Below are positions 43,777 to 53,020 of a stretch of 64,000 nucleotides of DNA, piece after piece (position 1 is the stretch's first letter; every line of letters begins with the position of its first letter). Source of the stretch: Bacteroidota bacterium. Its GTDB lineage: Bacteria; Bacteroidota; Bacteroidia; Bacteroidales; F082. Location: contig JAHJTC010000004.1 of NCBI GenBank assembly GCA_018830105.1, forward strand, positions 620,001-684,000, given 5' to 3'. The notes beneath the pieces were generated by a model. The model saw only the letters and a list, made by a program, of their open reading frames with translations, was not told where the DNA came from and made no database searches. Both the position numbers and the translations under genes were made by a program.

Positions 43777-44505
43777 CTACAACCCATCTATTACTTTTAA
43801 AAGTTCCTCCTTGTAATTGCGGCTTACCGGTATTTCATGTCCTTTTACAACTGCCTTTGGAAAATTAAAACTTTCCAGATAATCAAGATTTATTATATAT
43901 GAACGATGTACCTGCATAAAGTTTTCAGGGAGGATATCACTTAGTTTCATTATTGTGGAACGGATCAGTTTTCTTTCGCCGTCCTTTTTGGTTATTTGCA
44001 TATAAACATGATCACTTTTTGCGAATGCAATTTCAGAAAACTTCAATTTTCTATAACTGTAATGATCTTTTATAAAAATGGCATCTTTTGAGCTGACCTC
44101 CACAATCCTTTCGTGTTTGTCTTTCTGAGCATTGTGAAAATTATACAGCGCGAGCTCCACGGAGGCGAAAAGATCTTCTTTTTTAAAAGGTTTTACCAGG
44201 TATGCCGGAGGGTTAAGCAACTTTGCCTGTTCGATCGTTTCACGGTTCGCCTTGATCGTGAGAAAAATAAAAGGAATGTTGTTATGTTCCTTGATGTATT
44301 TTGCGACATCCAGGCCGGTTTTATCACCGTCAAGTTCAATATCCAATATTGCAATATCCGGTTTTTCGCTATGCAAGAGCACAACAGCTTCCTCATAATT
44401 TGTAACGGGAGGAAGAACCTGATAACCGATATTTTCAAGAAAATCGCAGATTTGCATCGAAATGATCTGCTCGTTTTCTACTACCAGTATTTTAACATAA
44501 CTCAT
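43777..44505 (-). CDS. LytTR-family response regulator
   Basis: A 242-residue regulator. The receiver domain (about 1-120) has the acidic residues around VVENEQ, the phospho-acceptor D55 (IAILDIELDGDKTG) and the conserved Lys in YLVKPF. The C-terminal LytTR DNA-binding domain (about 140-240) includes DAIFIKDHYSYRKLKFSEIA, IHRSYIINL-type strand VHRSYIINLDYLESF and the end HEIPVSRNYKEELLKVI. Its start overlaps the 3' end of the decayed kinase gene (44492-45363) by 14 bp, which marks that kinase as its original partner. The intact TPR kinase lies 64 bp behind it. Confidence 0.95.
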   Translation of the reverse strand: MSYVKILVVENEQIISMQICDFLENIGYQVLPPVTNYEEAVVLLHSEKPDIAILDIELDGDKTGLDVAKYIKEHNNIPFIFLTIKANRETIEQAKLLNPPAYLVKPFKKEDLFASVELALYNFHNAQKDKHERIVEVSSKDAIFIKDHYSYRKLKFSEIAFAKSDHVYMQITKKDGERKLIRSTIMKLSDILPENFMQVHRSYIINLDYLESFNFPKAVVKGHEIPVSRNYKEELLKVIDGL

Positions 44506-45363
44506 TGTAATTACCTTTAGCTTTTAGTTCAAATGCCAGTGTAAATTTAGTTCCATTTTCCGGTTTCAATTGCATCACTCCCAAAAGTTGTTTGCTTAAA
44601 TCATTTATAAGGCTCAACACCAGGCTTTTAGATTTTACAAAATCAATATTGGAGGGTATTACTTTTCCATTGTCGGAAACCATAAGCAACAAATGTCCGT
44701 TTTCTTTTTCCAGCCTGATGTCGATCTTAGCTGCGTCTTGCTTTTCAAAAGCATATTTAAATGAGTTAGTGAGCAGTTCTGTTATGATCAATCCCAATGG
44801 CAGGGTAGTTTCAATGTTGAATTTATAATCGCCGGGAATATCAATACGGATATCAATTTCTTTATCAAATTTTAAAGAAGCACTGATATGGCCGGCAAGT
44901 TTATTAACGAGTTCTTTAAATACAACTTCTTTATTGTCCTCATTTTGATGCAATATTTCATGAATCATTGCAATGGATTGCAGTCTGTCATGCGCATCAT
45001 TTAAAGCCGCATTGAAAATTGGATTGTCAGAGCTAAGCGTTTGCAGAACGAGAATGCCCGAAATAATCTGGAGGTTGTTTTTTATTCGGTGATGAATTTC
45101 AGGGAGCAACACTTTTTTTCGGCTTTTGGTATAGAAATGATTTCGTTTTGTTCTGATAACTTCCTGTTTGCCTTGCATTTTTGCAGGTAACTACGGTAAA
45201 TAATCAGCGCAATGATCAATACCATGATTAGCGCGATGATCTCCCCAGATTGGTGTTCATTGGTAACAAAAGCTGAGTAGCGGTAACGGTCGAATTCGTC
45301 AAACTCCTCAAAAAGCCTTTTGCCGGTGTATATTGGCAGTTTACGGGTATCTTTCCTCACCAA
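44492..45363 (-). pseudogene. Decayed histidine kinase, N-truncated and frameshifted
   Basis: Two frames together give a kinase core. The first (45363 down to about 45110) has the membrane segment GEIIALIMVLIIALIIYRSY and KLSEQNEIIS. The second continues with LLPEIHHRIKNNLQIISG to FTLAFELKAKG. They are joined by a one-base shift in a run of seven A residues (T7 at 45113-45119 region on the plus strand). The sensor part is cut off at the 5' end, with no in-frame ATG. ATP-site residues are also lost: SDNGKVIP instead of SDNGKGIP and KSLVLSLI instead of KSLGLRLI. DNA identity with 41601-42260 is very high, so it is a recent duplicate. Confidence 0.88.
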
Positions 45364-45424
45364 ACATTTTGATGTGCCTATGCTATCAATATTGCTGATA
45401 CTTCATCATCCCCGGCTATCAGCA

Positions 45425-48400
45425 TTATTTGGTATCACTCAATGTAAAATAAAATGTGGAGCCTTTGCCTTCCTCACTTATTACCCAGATTTTCTCTTCA
45501 TGCTTTTCAACAAACTCTTTGCACAGGATTAATCCCAATCCGGTTCCCTTCTCGTTGGCAGTGCCGGAGGTAGATTCACTTGCTTCAATGCGAAATAGTT
45601 TCTCAATACGGTCTTTTGACATGCCTATTCCTGTATCTTTTACCGAGACGATGAATTCGTTTTTGTCTTTTGTCACTGTCAGAATGATCTCACCACCCGT
45701 TTTGGTAAATTTTATTGCATTCGAAATCAGGTTTCTCAGCACGGTGTTTATCATATCCTGATCGGCATATACAGTAGCTTCTGGGGGTAATTCTTTTTTA
45801 ATTACTATTCCTTTTTGCCCTGCTATATCATCGAACATGGGTATGATCTCATGAATGAATTCCGTCAAATCGAACTGCCCGGGATTGAATTCCATCCTGC
45901 CGGTTTGCGAGCGCGACCATTCCATAAGGTTCATTAGTAAATCCATTGCTCGCTGGGATGAATTAAGGATAATCCCTGCATATTTCTCTATCCCGTCAAA
46001 ATTCTTTTCATTGATTTGTTCAACAAGTATTTCGCTTAATCCAATAATTGAATTGAATGGGCTTTTTAAATCGTGGGCTATGATAGAGAAGAATTTGTCT
46101 TTTTCGGCATTTATTTTTTCGAGATCCCTGTTCTTAAGTTTTACTTCTTCTTCGGCTTGTTTTCTGTATGAAATTTCGGTTCTGAGTCGTTTGGTTGCAC
46201 TGGCAAGCTCCTCCGCCTGATTCATTGCAGCCAAGCTTAATTTGGATTGATAAAGGTGAGAAGCCAGCTTCTGAACTTGTGTTAACTGTTTTTCTATAAG
46301 CCACTTTGAGAATATACCTTTTTCAACTCCCTCTGTTTTAGCCAGATCAACCGCCGAGATGCTTTTTTTTAGGTAATCAACATAGTCATTTTCCATTTGT
46401 TTCAATTTGGCGGTTGCTCCCCAGTGCTGATAACAAACGTAGGCTTGCTTCCAGTAATGAAATGCCAAATGGTGATTCTCCTTCTCTAACCAAAATTCAT
46501 ACATTCGTTCATTTGCCAGACCCTCCCATTGCAAAAATTCGTTTTCCTGTGCCGCATCTGCAGCCTTGTAGTAATTTTGCAACGCTTTAGCCGGTTGACC
46601 TTCAATGATATTCAGCTCGGCAGTGGCCAGCAAATATTTATGTTCAAAATTTTCAGGACAGAAATCAGCCCAGATTTTCAGTTTTTGTATTCCTTCTTTA
46701 ATTTCCTTCAACCATTTTTTTTGCTCAGTCGCATCTTTTTCAGAATAAAGCTGTGCATAAATGAGTATCCGTGCAAAAACATGCTCGGGCCAGGGCAAGA
46801 GGCCTTGTGTTCCTACGGTGTAAATAATTGGTTCTGTTTCGTCCGATACCACAAGGGCATCTTTATAGTTGCCTAGCAGAAGCAACGAAAACGTTTTTAA
46901 AACTTTATAAATACACTTTACCTGAATATTTTTATGAGCATCAACGGATATCATGTAATCGCTATCGTTCCCAATTTTTTCTAATGAATCTCCGTAGCTG
47001 TTTGTCCTTAATGCATCCACTATTTTCAGCCCTCCTGTAAACAGATCAATGGCCCATTGATTGTGTCTGGTTTTACTGAATTCCAACGATTGTTTTGTTT
47101 CCATAGTAAGCGATTCCAACGAAACTCCCTGATAAAACCGGCAATACATGTTGTGGCCGAAAGCATAAGCAGCATATTGCAAATTGCCCGATCGTAATCC
47201 GATTTCATAGGCATCGATATAATCCTGCGAGCTGTATTTCAAATGCTTAAACCAGTGGCAGATGGAGCTGCCATTCATCAGGTAGAAAACACTCTGTTCA
47301 GATGGAATTGAAAACTTTTCGGTCATCAATTGAGCGGCTACATCCGCAAATTTTTTAGCGGAAACAAAATCATCTTCAACCCAGCCGAGCAATCCCCCAA
47401 AAGCCGTATGGCTGTACCCAACCTGCGGAATGTTCCCATATTTCAATGTCAGCCCAACAACAATGGGGACTATTACACTCCAAAGTTTTTGATGAGCACG
47501 GTAACATGGCGGCCCCATGGTTATCAGAATTTTACACGCTGTTAACATCTCAGGCTTGCTCATATTTGGCAATTGGCTTAGCGATGAAATGTCTCTATTT
47601 TTAAGTTGCTCTTTTACTTTTGCAATTTCTTTGTCGCGTGCTTTGTCGTAATCTTTTTCAGGCAAAATTATACCGAGCGCTTTTAGCGCAGATTTTCCGG
47701 AGGTAATTGCTTCCTGATAACGTGCCTGCAAGGTGTGCTGAACGATTAAGATATTGTATGCTACCGCTTTTTCGACTGCGCTGTTGGCGCTTTTAACTGC
47801 CTGATGGACATATTGTTCTGCAATTTCCTGATCGCCCTCCAGAAATTCGCAAACCGCTCGCTCGTTTAAATATTTCATTAACAAGTCGTGGTCTTTTTTC
47901 CACATACGTTCAGAAAAACCTTCTTTCTCCAAAATTTTAGCTGCCTTGCGGTAGAATTGTAAGGCCGACGCATATGCAATTGCTGTGTAGGCTTTTTTCG
48001 CTGCCATTATATTCAGCCTGAATAATTCTTCCCGATCTTCCGCAGTTTCAATCAATTCAATGCCGGCATTTAAGTTGTTAACAACCTCAAAAAAACGTTC
48101 GTTTAGTTGTTCGGGAGATAATTCAGCAAAGAGTACTTTGCCTATTTTATGTAAAATCATGCTGTGGCGCTCCTCGCCAATCAATAGAAATGCCGCTTGC
48201 TGCAGCCGGTCGTGGCGAAAAATATAAACATCAGTTTCAGGCTCATCCTGACTGATCGCTCTTTTCTGAATCCCCTTTAACGGAACTGCAAATTCCTTCC
48301 CGTCGGGCGAGCTTAATATGGATTTACATTCTTCCAAACTAAAATCACTAATAATTTCAAGATTTTTTACATGAAATCGGTTTCCAAGACATGCCGCCAG

Positions 48401-49387
48401 CGAATATAATATTTGGGCGTGCCGATCCATTCGCTGAAATTTGCGCACAAATAAATCGATTACATTGTCAGGAAAATCAATTCCACTTTCCAAATCGGTT
48501 TTCCATTTCCAAATATTTTCTGATTCATTGAACCAGAGCAATTTAAAATCTGACAAATAGTTAATTGCGGCATGCACAAAAAATGGATTCCCCCGGGTTT
48601 TTTTATGGATAATGGCAGCCAGCTCTTTGGTATGCTCTGCGTCAGGCTGCAGGGTGTCTTCCAACATGTTTTGCACGTCTGATTGAATCAGGTTCCTAAG
48701 CTTTAGTTGGTTTAAAGTTATATTATTACGTTTCAGCTCGTCCAGGGTTGCTGTAAGCGGATGGCTTGAATTCACCTCATTATCGCGGTAAGAAAGTATG
48801 ACCAAAATATAGCGTAATGTATTTCCAACCTCCAGTTGTTTGAGCAGTTCGAATGAGGCGGTGTCGGCCCATTGCCAGTCGTCGATAAACAATACCAGCG
48901 GATGCTCCGGTTTACTGATTACACTTAAAAACTTTCGCAAAACGTCGGTGAAACGATACCGTGCCTCCTGCGGACTAATTTCGCCAAGCGGCGGCTGTTC
49001 TCCAAGCAGCGATATAAATTCAGGTACCAAATCGACTAATACCCGCCCCTGCAAGCCAACAGCATCAAGAATTTCTGTTTTATATCGCTCCTGGATAGGT
49101 TGATCCTCTGCGAGAATGATATGACAAAGGGTTGTAAGCGCTTGCTTAAAAGCAAAATAGGGGATGTTTTGCTGAAATTGCTCGAACTTCCCGCTTACAA
49201 AAAATCCATTTTGGTTTTTAACAGGCATTTCAAGTTCCTGAACCAAGGCGGTTTTCCCAACACCAGAAGTTCCGGGAACGGTTAATATTTCACCAACTCC
49301 TCTGCTAATTCTTTCGAATGATTCAAATAAAGCTTCAATTTCTATCTCCCGTCCATAAAGGTTTTCAGGAATTACTAGGTTGTTCAT
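45425..49387 (-). CDS. AAA ATPase - TPR - histidine kinase fusion
   Basis: A 1320-residue protein. The N-terminal AAA_16 domain (about 10-270) has Walker A GTSGVGKT (39-46) and a Walker B LVLFIDDWQWADT. A helical TPR-like region of about 700 residues follows (about 380-1050; AKKAYTAIAYASALQFYRKA). Then come a coiled coil and a kinase core: FFSIIAHDLKSPFNSIIGLS (His1105), NLISNAIKFTKTGG (N box), VKDTGIGMS (G1) and GTGLGLILCKEF (G2). This matches the PknK/multi-sensor kinases without the N-terminal Ser/Thr kinase and GAF domains. No membrane segment is seen. It may sense a metabolite or protein through the TPR part. It starts 1 bp from the end of the broken hybrid kinase gene. Confidence 0.9.
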   Translation of the reverse strand: MNNLVIPENLYGREIEIEALFESFERISRGVGEILTVPGTSGVGKTALVQELEMPVKNQNGFFVSGKFEQFQQNIPYFAFKQALTTLCHIILAEDQPIQERYKTEILDAVGLQGRVLVDLVPEFISLLGEQPPLGEISPQEARYRFTDVLRKFLSVISKPEHPLVLFIDDWQWADTASFELLKQLEVGNTLRYILVILSYRDNEVNSSHPLTATLDELKRNNITLNQLKLRNLIQSDVQNMLEDTLQPDAEHTKELAAIIHKKTRGNPFFVHAAINYLSDFKLLWFNESENIWKWKTDLESGIDFPDNVIDLFVRKFQRMDRHAQILYSLAACLGNRFHVKNLEIISDFSLEECKSILSSPDGKEFAVPLKGIQKRAISQDEPETDVYIFRHDRLQQAAFLLIGEERHSMILHKIGKVLFAELSPEQLNERFFEVVNNLNAGIELIETAEDREELFRLNIMAAKKAYTAIAYASALQFYRKAAKILEKEGFSERMWKKDHDLLMKYLNERAVCEFLEGDQEIAEQYVHQAVKSANSAVEKAVAYNILIVQHTLQARYQEAITSGKSALKALGIILPEKDYDKARDKEIAKVKEQLKNRDISSLSQLPNMSKPEMLTACKILITMGPPCYRAHQKLWSVIVPIVVGLTLKYGNIPQVGYSHTAFGGLLGWVEDDFVSAKKFADVAAQLMTEKFSIPSEQSVFYLMNGSSICHWFKHLKYSSQDYIDAYEIGLRSGNLQYAAYAFGHNMYCRFYQGVSLESLTMETKQSLEFSKTRHNQWAIDLFTGGLKIVDALRTNSYGDSLEKIGNDSDYMISVDAHKNIQVKCIYKVLKTFSLLLLGNYKDALVVSDETEPIIYTVGTQGLLPWPEHVFARILIYAQLYSEKDATEQKKWLKEIKEGIQKLKIWADFCPENFEHKYLLATAELNIIEGQPAKALQNYYKAADAAQENEFLQWEGLANERMYEFWLEKENHHLAFHYWKQAYVCYQHWGATAKLKQMENDYVDYLKKSISAVDLAKTEGVEKGIFSKWLIEKQLTQVQKLASHLYQSKLSLAAMNQAEELASATKRLRTEISYRKQAEEEVKLKNRDLEKINAEKDKFFSIIAHDLKSPFNSIIGLSEILVEQINEKNFDGIEKYAGIILNSSQRAMDLLMNLMEWSRSQTGRMEFNPGQFDLTEFIHEIIPMFDDIAGQKGIVIKKELPPEATVYADQDMINTVLRNLISNAIKFTKTGGEIILTVTKDKNEFIVSVKDTGIGMSKDRIEKLFRIEASESTSGTANEKGTGLGLILCKEFVEKHEEKIWVISEEGKGSTFYFTLSDTK

Positions 49388-51805
49388 TTACTTGAATTTT
49401 AGTTTACCTATTTTATGAAGCAAAACTTCTTTTTTAATCGGTTTGGAGATATAGTCGTTACAGCCTGCATTCAATGCTTTTTCCCTGTCGCCCGCTAGTC
49501 CATAAGCTGTTTGTGCAATGATGATAACCTCTTTGTTGAATTCCCGGATTTGTTTTGTAGCTTCGTATCCACCCATTTCGGGCATTTGAATATCCATCAA
49601 TATCAAATCAATGTCTGGATTGGTTTGGCATATTTTAATGGCTTCAATACCTGTCCTTACTTTTAAAATTTCTTTTGCAAAACTTTTAACGTAAGTATCA
49701 ATAAGCATCTCTGATGCTTCATCGTCTTCGGCAATCAAAATTCTTAGTTTTCTGATAGTTTTGTTTTCTACTGAAGGCTTATGTTGCCTGTCAATGCTTA
49801 TTTCAGTCGGTTCAGTAGTATAAGGCAGGGTGAAATAAAATGTGGAGCCTCCTGCTTTGCCGGCAGGCAGCTTGCCTCCCGATTCTCCATCGTGATTGCT
49901 TTCTACCCAGATTTTACCGCCAAGCATTTCTACATAAGCTTTGGAGATTGACAAACCCAAGCCCGCACCCTGATGTGCCTGTTTATCAGCAATGTCAGCC
50001 TGAATGAAACGCTCAAATATAGCTTCCTGCCGGTCTTTCGAGATTCCGATACCGGTGTCTTTTATATAAAACTCCAGTTTGTATGGCTCATTGTCCGTTT
50101 TTAGATGATATCCCAATTCGATGGAACCCTTTTCGGTATATTTCAGCGCGTTTTTAACCAAGTTGGTGAGTATGGCATAAAGCTTTTCGCGGTCGGTTTT
50201 GATAATCGCCTTCTTTGCTGGCAAAGGGTTTTTAAATGAGAACTTAATCCCTTTGTCTTGCGCTTCGGGCTAAAAAAAAGTGTAAATAAACTCGATTTGC
50301 TCGTTTACATTTGTTTCCTTCGTAACGAGTTCCATCAGGCCGGATTCTATTTTGGATATATCAATAATATCGTTGATGATATTGAGCATACGGTTTCCGC
50401 TTTTCTCTATGATTCCAATGTATTTCTGCTGCTCATCGCCAGTAAGATCAGGCTCTTTCAGTAAATCTGCAAACCCAAGTATGCCATTCATCGGTGTTCG
50501 TATTTCGTGGCTCATATTGGCAAGAAATGCAGATTTTAAACGGTCGCTTTGTTCTGCCTTTTCTTTGGCAGCAATTATTTGTTGTTCCTGTATTTTTTTC
50601 TCAGTTATATCCCTGCAAACCACATATGCTCCTGTATAGTTATTATTGGAGTCATAATTAAATTTTGCATTGTCTTCACGCCAAATATAATGACCTTGTT
50701 TGTGTTTTATACGATAAGAATAAATCAGCCCTTGTTTTTTCTCCTCAATTGCCTTGAAAATTTCCGAAATCACGTCCTTGTCATCAGGATAAATTAAATC
50801 AGCAATACCTTCTGTTGTTCGAAGAATTTCTTCTTTAGCACTGTACCCTAACTGATTTTCATAGGCAGGAGAAACATAAATAATTTGAAAATTTGAATTA
50901 AACACAATTATTCCATCTGATGTGTTTTCTCCAATTAGTCTGAATTTTCTTTCGCTTTCCTCTGCTTTTTCTTTGGTAATAAGGAGTTCTTCGAAAATTT
51001 GTTTTCTTTCGGTAATATCAGAAAAATTTAAAACAATTCCGTTGATGGCCCTATCTGATAACAAATTGGTAAAGGTGGTCTCTATCCATCGAAATTCCCC
51101 ATTTTTCCGTTTAAAACGGTATTCCAATTTTGGTTTTTTGTCTGGATCGGCACAAATGGTCTCCAACGCTTTTAATACCATTGGTAAGTCGTCAGGATGT
51201 GTATTTTCACTCCCAGAATGACCAATTGCCTCATCTTTATTGTAACCAAAAAGTCGCTCAGCATTTGGGCTTACAAACGTATATTTTCCTTGCTCATCTA
51301 TAATCACTATGCCATCAGGTGCGTTTTTAATTAGAGATTTGAATAGTTTTTCGCTTTCTTCGGCTTTTTCTTTGGCTTTGTAAAGCTCTTGTTCTCTTCT
51401 TTTTAATTCAGTAACATCCTGATGGGCTCCCAACATGCGGATGGGCTTTCCGTTTTTATCGCGAATTGCCATCCCACGACAACGTATCCAAACCATTGAG
51501 CCGTTTTTATGCGTGTATCTTACAACCTGGTCATAAGGATGTTCCGGATTCTCCCAGTGCTGGGTTAAGTTATCTGACGCAAGTTTTAAATCATCTTGAT
51601 TTATAATGCTTTGCCATGCATTTGATTTATGGGGCATTTCATCGGGATCATAGCCTAACACGGTCCAGAATTTGGCATTCATCCATTCATTTTCGGGCTT
51701 TTCCAAATCCCAATACCATAAACCATCTAATGCACTTTCCTGTATAAAATCAAAAATACTTTCATCAGTCTTTATTAACCCATAAAGCTCCTTTTTTAGA
51801 TACAT
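49388..51805 (-). pseudogene. Hybrid PAS histidine kinase interrupted by an in-frame amber codon
   Basis: One frame of about 806 codons is split by a single TAG at 50270-50272. Before it: three PAS domains (about 15-135, 145-265, 275-390; PAC ends such as VTELKRREQ and ITERKQIFE) and HisKA with NMSHEIRTPMNGILGFADLL (His433). The frame reads EFIYTFF-stop-PEAQDKGIKFSFKNPLPAKK, so no frameshift is needed; homologues would have Lys at the stop. After it: an ATPase domain (NLVKNALKYTEKG, IKDTGIGIS, GAGLGLSISKAYVE) and a receiver (LILMDIQMPEMGGYE). A TTG at 50224 could restart translation. An in-frame insertion lies near the G2 region. Likely non-functional or suppressed. Confidence 0.85.
49848..49880. 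repeat. GC-rich palindromic insertion inside a kinase gene
   Basis: The stretch CCTGCTTTGCCGGCAGGCAG and following CTTGCC encodes GKLPAGKAGG in place of the simple 'G-GSTFYFTL' join seen in related kinases (compare EEGKGSTFYFTL in the product at 45425-49387). The word GGCAGG with its complement is shared with the hairpin at 52247-52274. It keeps the frame. Confidence 0.6.
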
Positions 51806-52120
51806 GACATTGGTATTAGGGTTTCTCTATTTAGCATTGGTTATATCATTTTTGTCCACTTTGTGTCTTATAAATCCACTATTTCAGGTACATTAAGCAG
51901 TCACCAGACCTTTTTTGCGATCACAGATTTAAAGCTTGTTTGTTAGTTTTTATAATTTCTAAAATTAGCTATTTTTCTATTTCGCCTATAGCTAATTGAT
52001 TCAAGTATGACAATCCATATTGGCTCAAAAACTTGATTGGCTTAGGTAATACGATCAAAAATACAAAAAATTCGATTACATTATCTAAAAAACTCATGAA
52101 CCATTAAATTCTCAAATCTT
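51806..52120. other. Intergenic region without a gene
   Basis: A/T-rich sequence between the broken kinase and the repeat element. No coding frame or structured element was seen apart from the words leading into the repeat. Confidence 0.5.
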
Positions 52121-52230
52121 TGAATCCCTTTGGTCCCGAAAGGAGGAACGACGATTCGGGGCTACAGTCCCGAGAGCGTAGCGATTCGGGGCTACAGTCC
52201 CGAGAGCGTAGCGATTCGGGATTGAATCTT
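52121..52230. repeat. Composite intergenic repeat, left copy (two 30-bp units)
   Basis: Begins TGAATCCCTTTGGTCCCGAA, continues AGGAGGAACGAC, then two tandem copies of a 30-bp unit GATTCGGGGCTACAGTCCCG AGAGCGTAGC (quoted in two parts), and ends GATTCGGGATTGAATCTT. Each unit can form a hairpin TCGGG-GCTACAGT-CCCGA. The right copy at 54181-54260 is the same with one unit fewer. It lies upstream of the AbiE-type toxin-antitoxin pair. Confidence 0.9.
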
Positions 52231-52246
52231 CAAATCCCCTAAACAA

Positions 52247-52274
52247 ACCTGCCTTCCTGCGTCAGCAGGCAGGT
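52247..52274. repeat. GC-rich hairpin (ACCTGCC / GGCAGGT)
   Basis: A perfect 7-bp stem with a 14-base loop sits in A/T-rich DNA. The stem word recurs in the in-gene insertion at 49848-49880. Confidence 0.6.
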
Positions 52275-52300
52275 CAACAAAAAACAAATCAACAACTCTT

Positions 52301-52332
52301 AAACGCATAAACCCGTAAACCCATCAACCCTT
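52301..52332. repeat. Octamer array (four units)
   Basis: AAACGCAT, AAACCCGT, AAACCCAT, CAACCCTT: same 8-bp period and consensus as 33821-33892. It ends 27 bp before the operator of the toxin-antitoxin pair. Confidence 0.75.
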
Positions 52333-52358
52333 AAACAAAATTTATACAACACCTAATT

Positions 52359-52391
52359 TTTGTCGCAAATATATACTACATTTGCGACAAA
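52359..52391 (+). promoter_or_regulatory. Palindromic operator over the promoter of the AbiE-type pair
   Basis: Perfect 12-bp inverted repeat TTTGTCGCAAAT / ATTTGCGACAAA with a 9-base spacer. The right arm includes a -7 box, TACATTTG (52377-52384), matching TAnnTTTG. The antitoxin start is 17 bp further on. AbiEi antitoxins are known to repress their own operon through inverted repeats, so this is a likely binding site of the first gene product. Confidence 0.75.
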
Positions 52392-52408
52392 TATTAACCA
52401 CATATATA

Positions 52409-53020
52409 ATGGATAGTATTGATGATAAAATACTTATAAAAATTAAAAAAGCTAAAAGGGGTTCGCTGTTTTTTGTCGACGATTTTCTGTCTTTGGGCAC
52501 TGCTAAAGCCGTTTCAAAGGCATTGGAACGTCTGGTACAAAAATCAGAACTAAAGCGCGTGTCAAGAGGAATATATACACGTGTGGCTGTAGATCCACTT
52601 CTTGGGCCGCTAACACCTACTACCGAATCTATAGCTGATGCTATTCGCAGACGCGACAAAGCCCGCATTGTGCCTACAGGCAGTATGGCACTCAATGCTT
52701 TAGGGCTTTCTACTCAAGTGCCTGTGAATGTGGTCTACTATACCGACGGATCAGCCAGAAAAATTAAGGTAGGTAAAAGAACGATTGTCTTTAAAAAAAC
52801 TACTCCCAAAAACTTGGCTGCTATCGGGAAAATAAGTTCCCTGGCAATTCAGGCACTTAAAGAAATAGGAAAAGATTTTGTTACAGATAAAGAAATTGAA
52901 ATCATTCTGGATCAATTGCGTAAAGAAGATCCTTATCGTTTAGAACACGATATCAAACTGGCACCAGAATGGATTAGGAAAATTATGCGGCAGGCATTAA
53001 AGAAAACTGAAAATGATTAA
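52409..53020 (+). CDS. AbiEi-like antitoxin (DUF6088 type)
   Basis: A 203-residue DNA-binding protein from the start at 52409 (MDSIDDKI). An upstream ATG-like start would lie inside the operator and is rejected. The N-terminal winged helix (about 10-70) has GSLFFVDDFLSLGTAKAVSK and the wing SRGIYTRV. The C-terminal part has IRRRDKARIVPTGSMALNAL, STQVPVNVVYYTDGSARKIK and FKKTTPKNLAAIGKISSLAI, which match DUF6088/AbiEi-type proteins. In type IV AbiE systems this protein represses the operon and counters the toxin without binding it. The gene overlaps the toxin gene by 8 bp. Confidence 0.88.
   Translation: MDSIDDKILIKIKKAKRGSLFFVDDFLSLGTAKAVSKALERLVQKSELKRVSRGIYTRVAVDPLLGPLTPTTESIADAIRRRDKARIVPTGSMALNALGLSTQVPVNVVYYTDGSARKIKVGKRTIVFKKTTPKNLAAIGKISSLAIQALKEIGKDFVTDKEIEIILDQLRKEDPYRLEHDIKLAPEWIRKIMRQALKKTEND

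Noticed and set aside
44193..44438. Minus-strand 81-codon frame
   Set aside because: It is fully inside the LytTR regulator gene in another frame and has no independent support.
52121..52230. Insertion sequence end or CRISPR repeat
   Set aside because: Two adjacent 30-bp units without spacers and no transposase or cas gene nearby; treated as an intergenic repeat.
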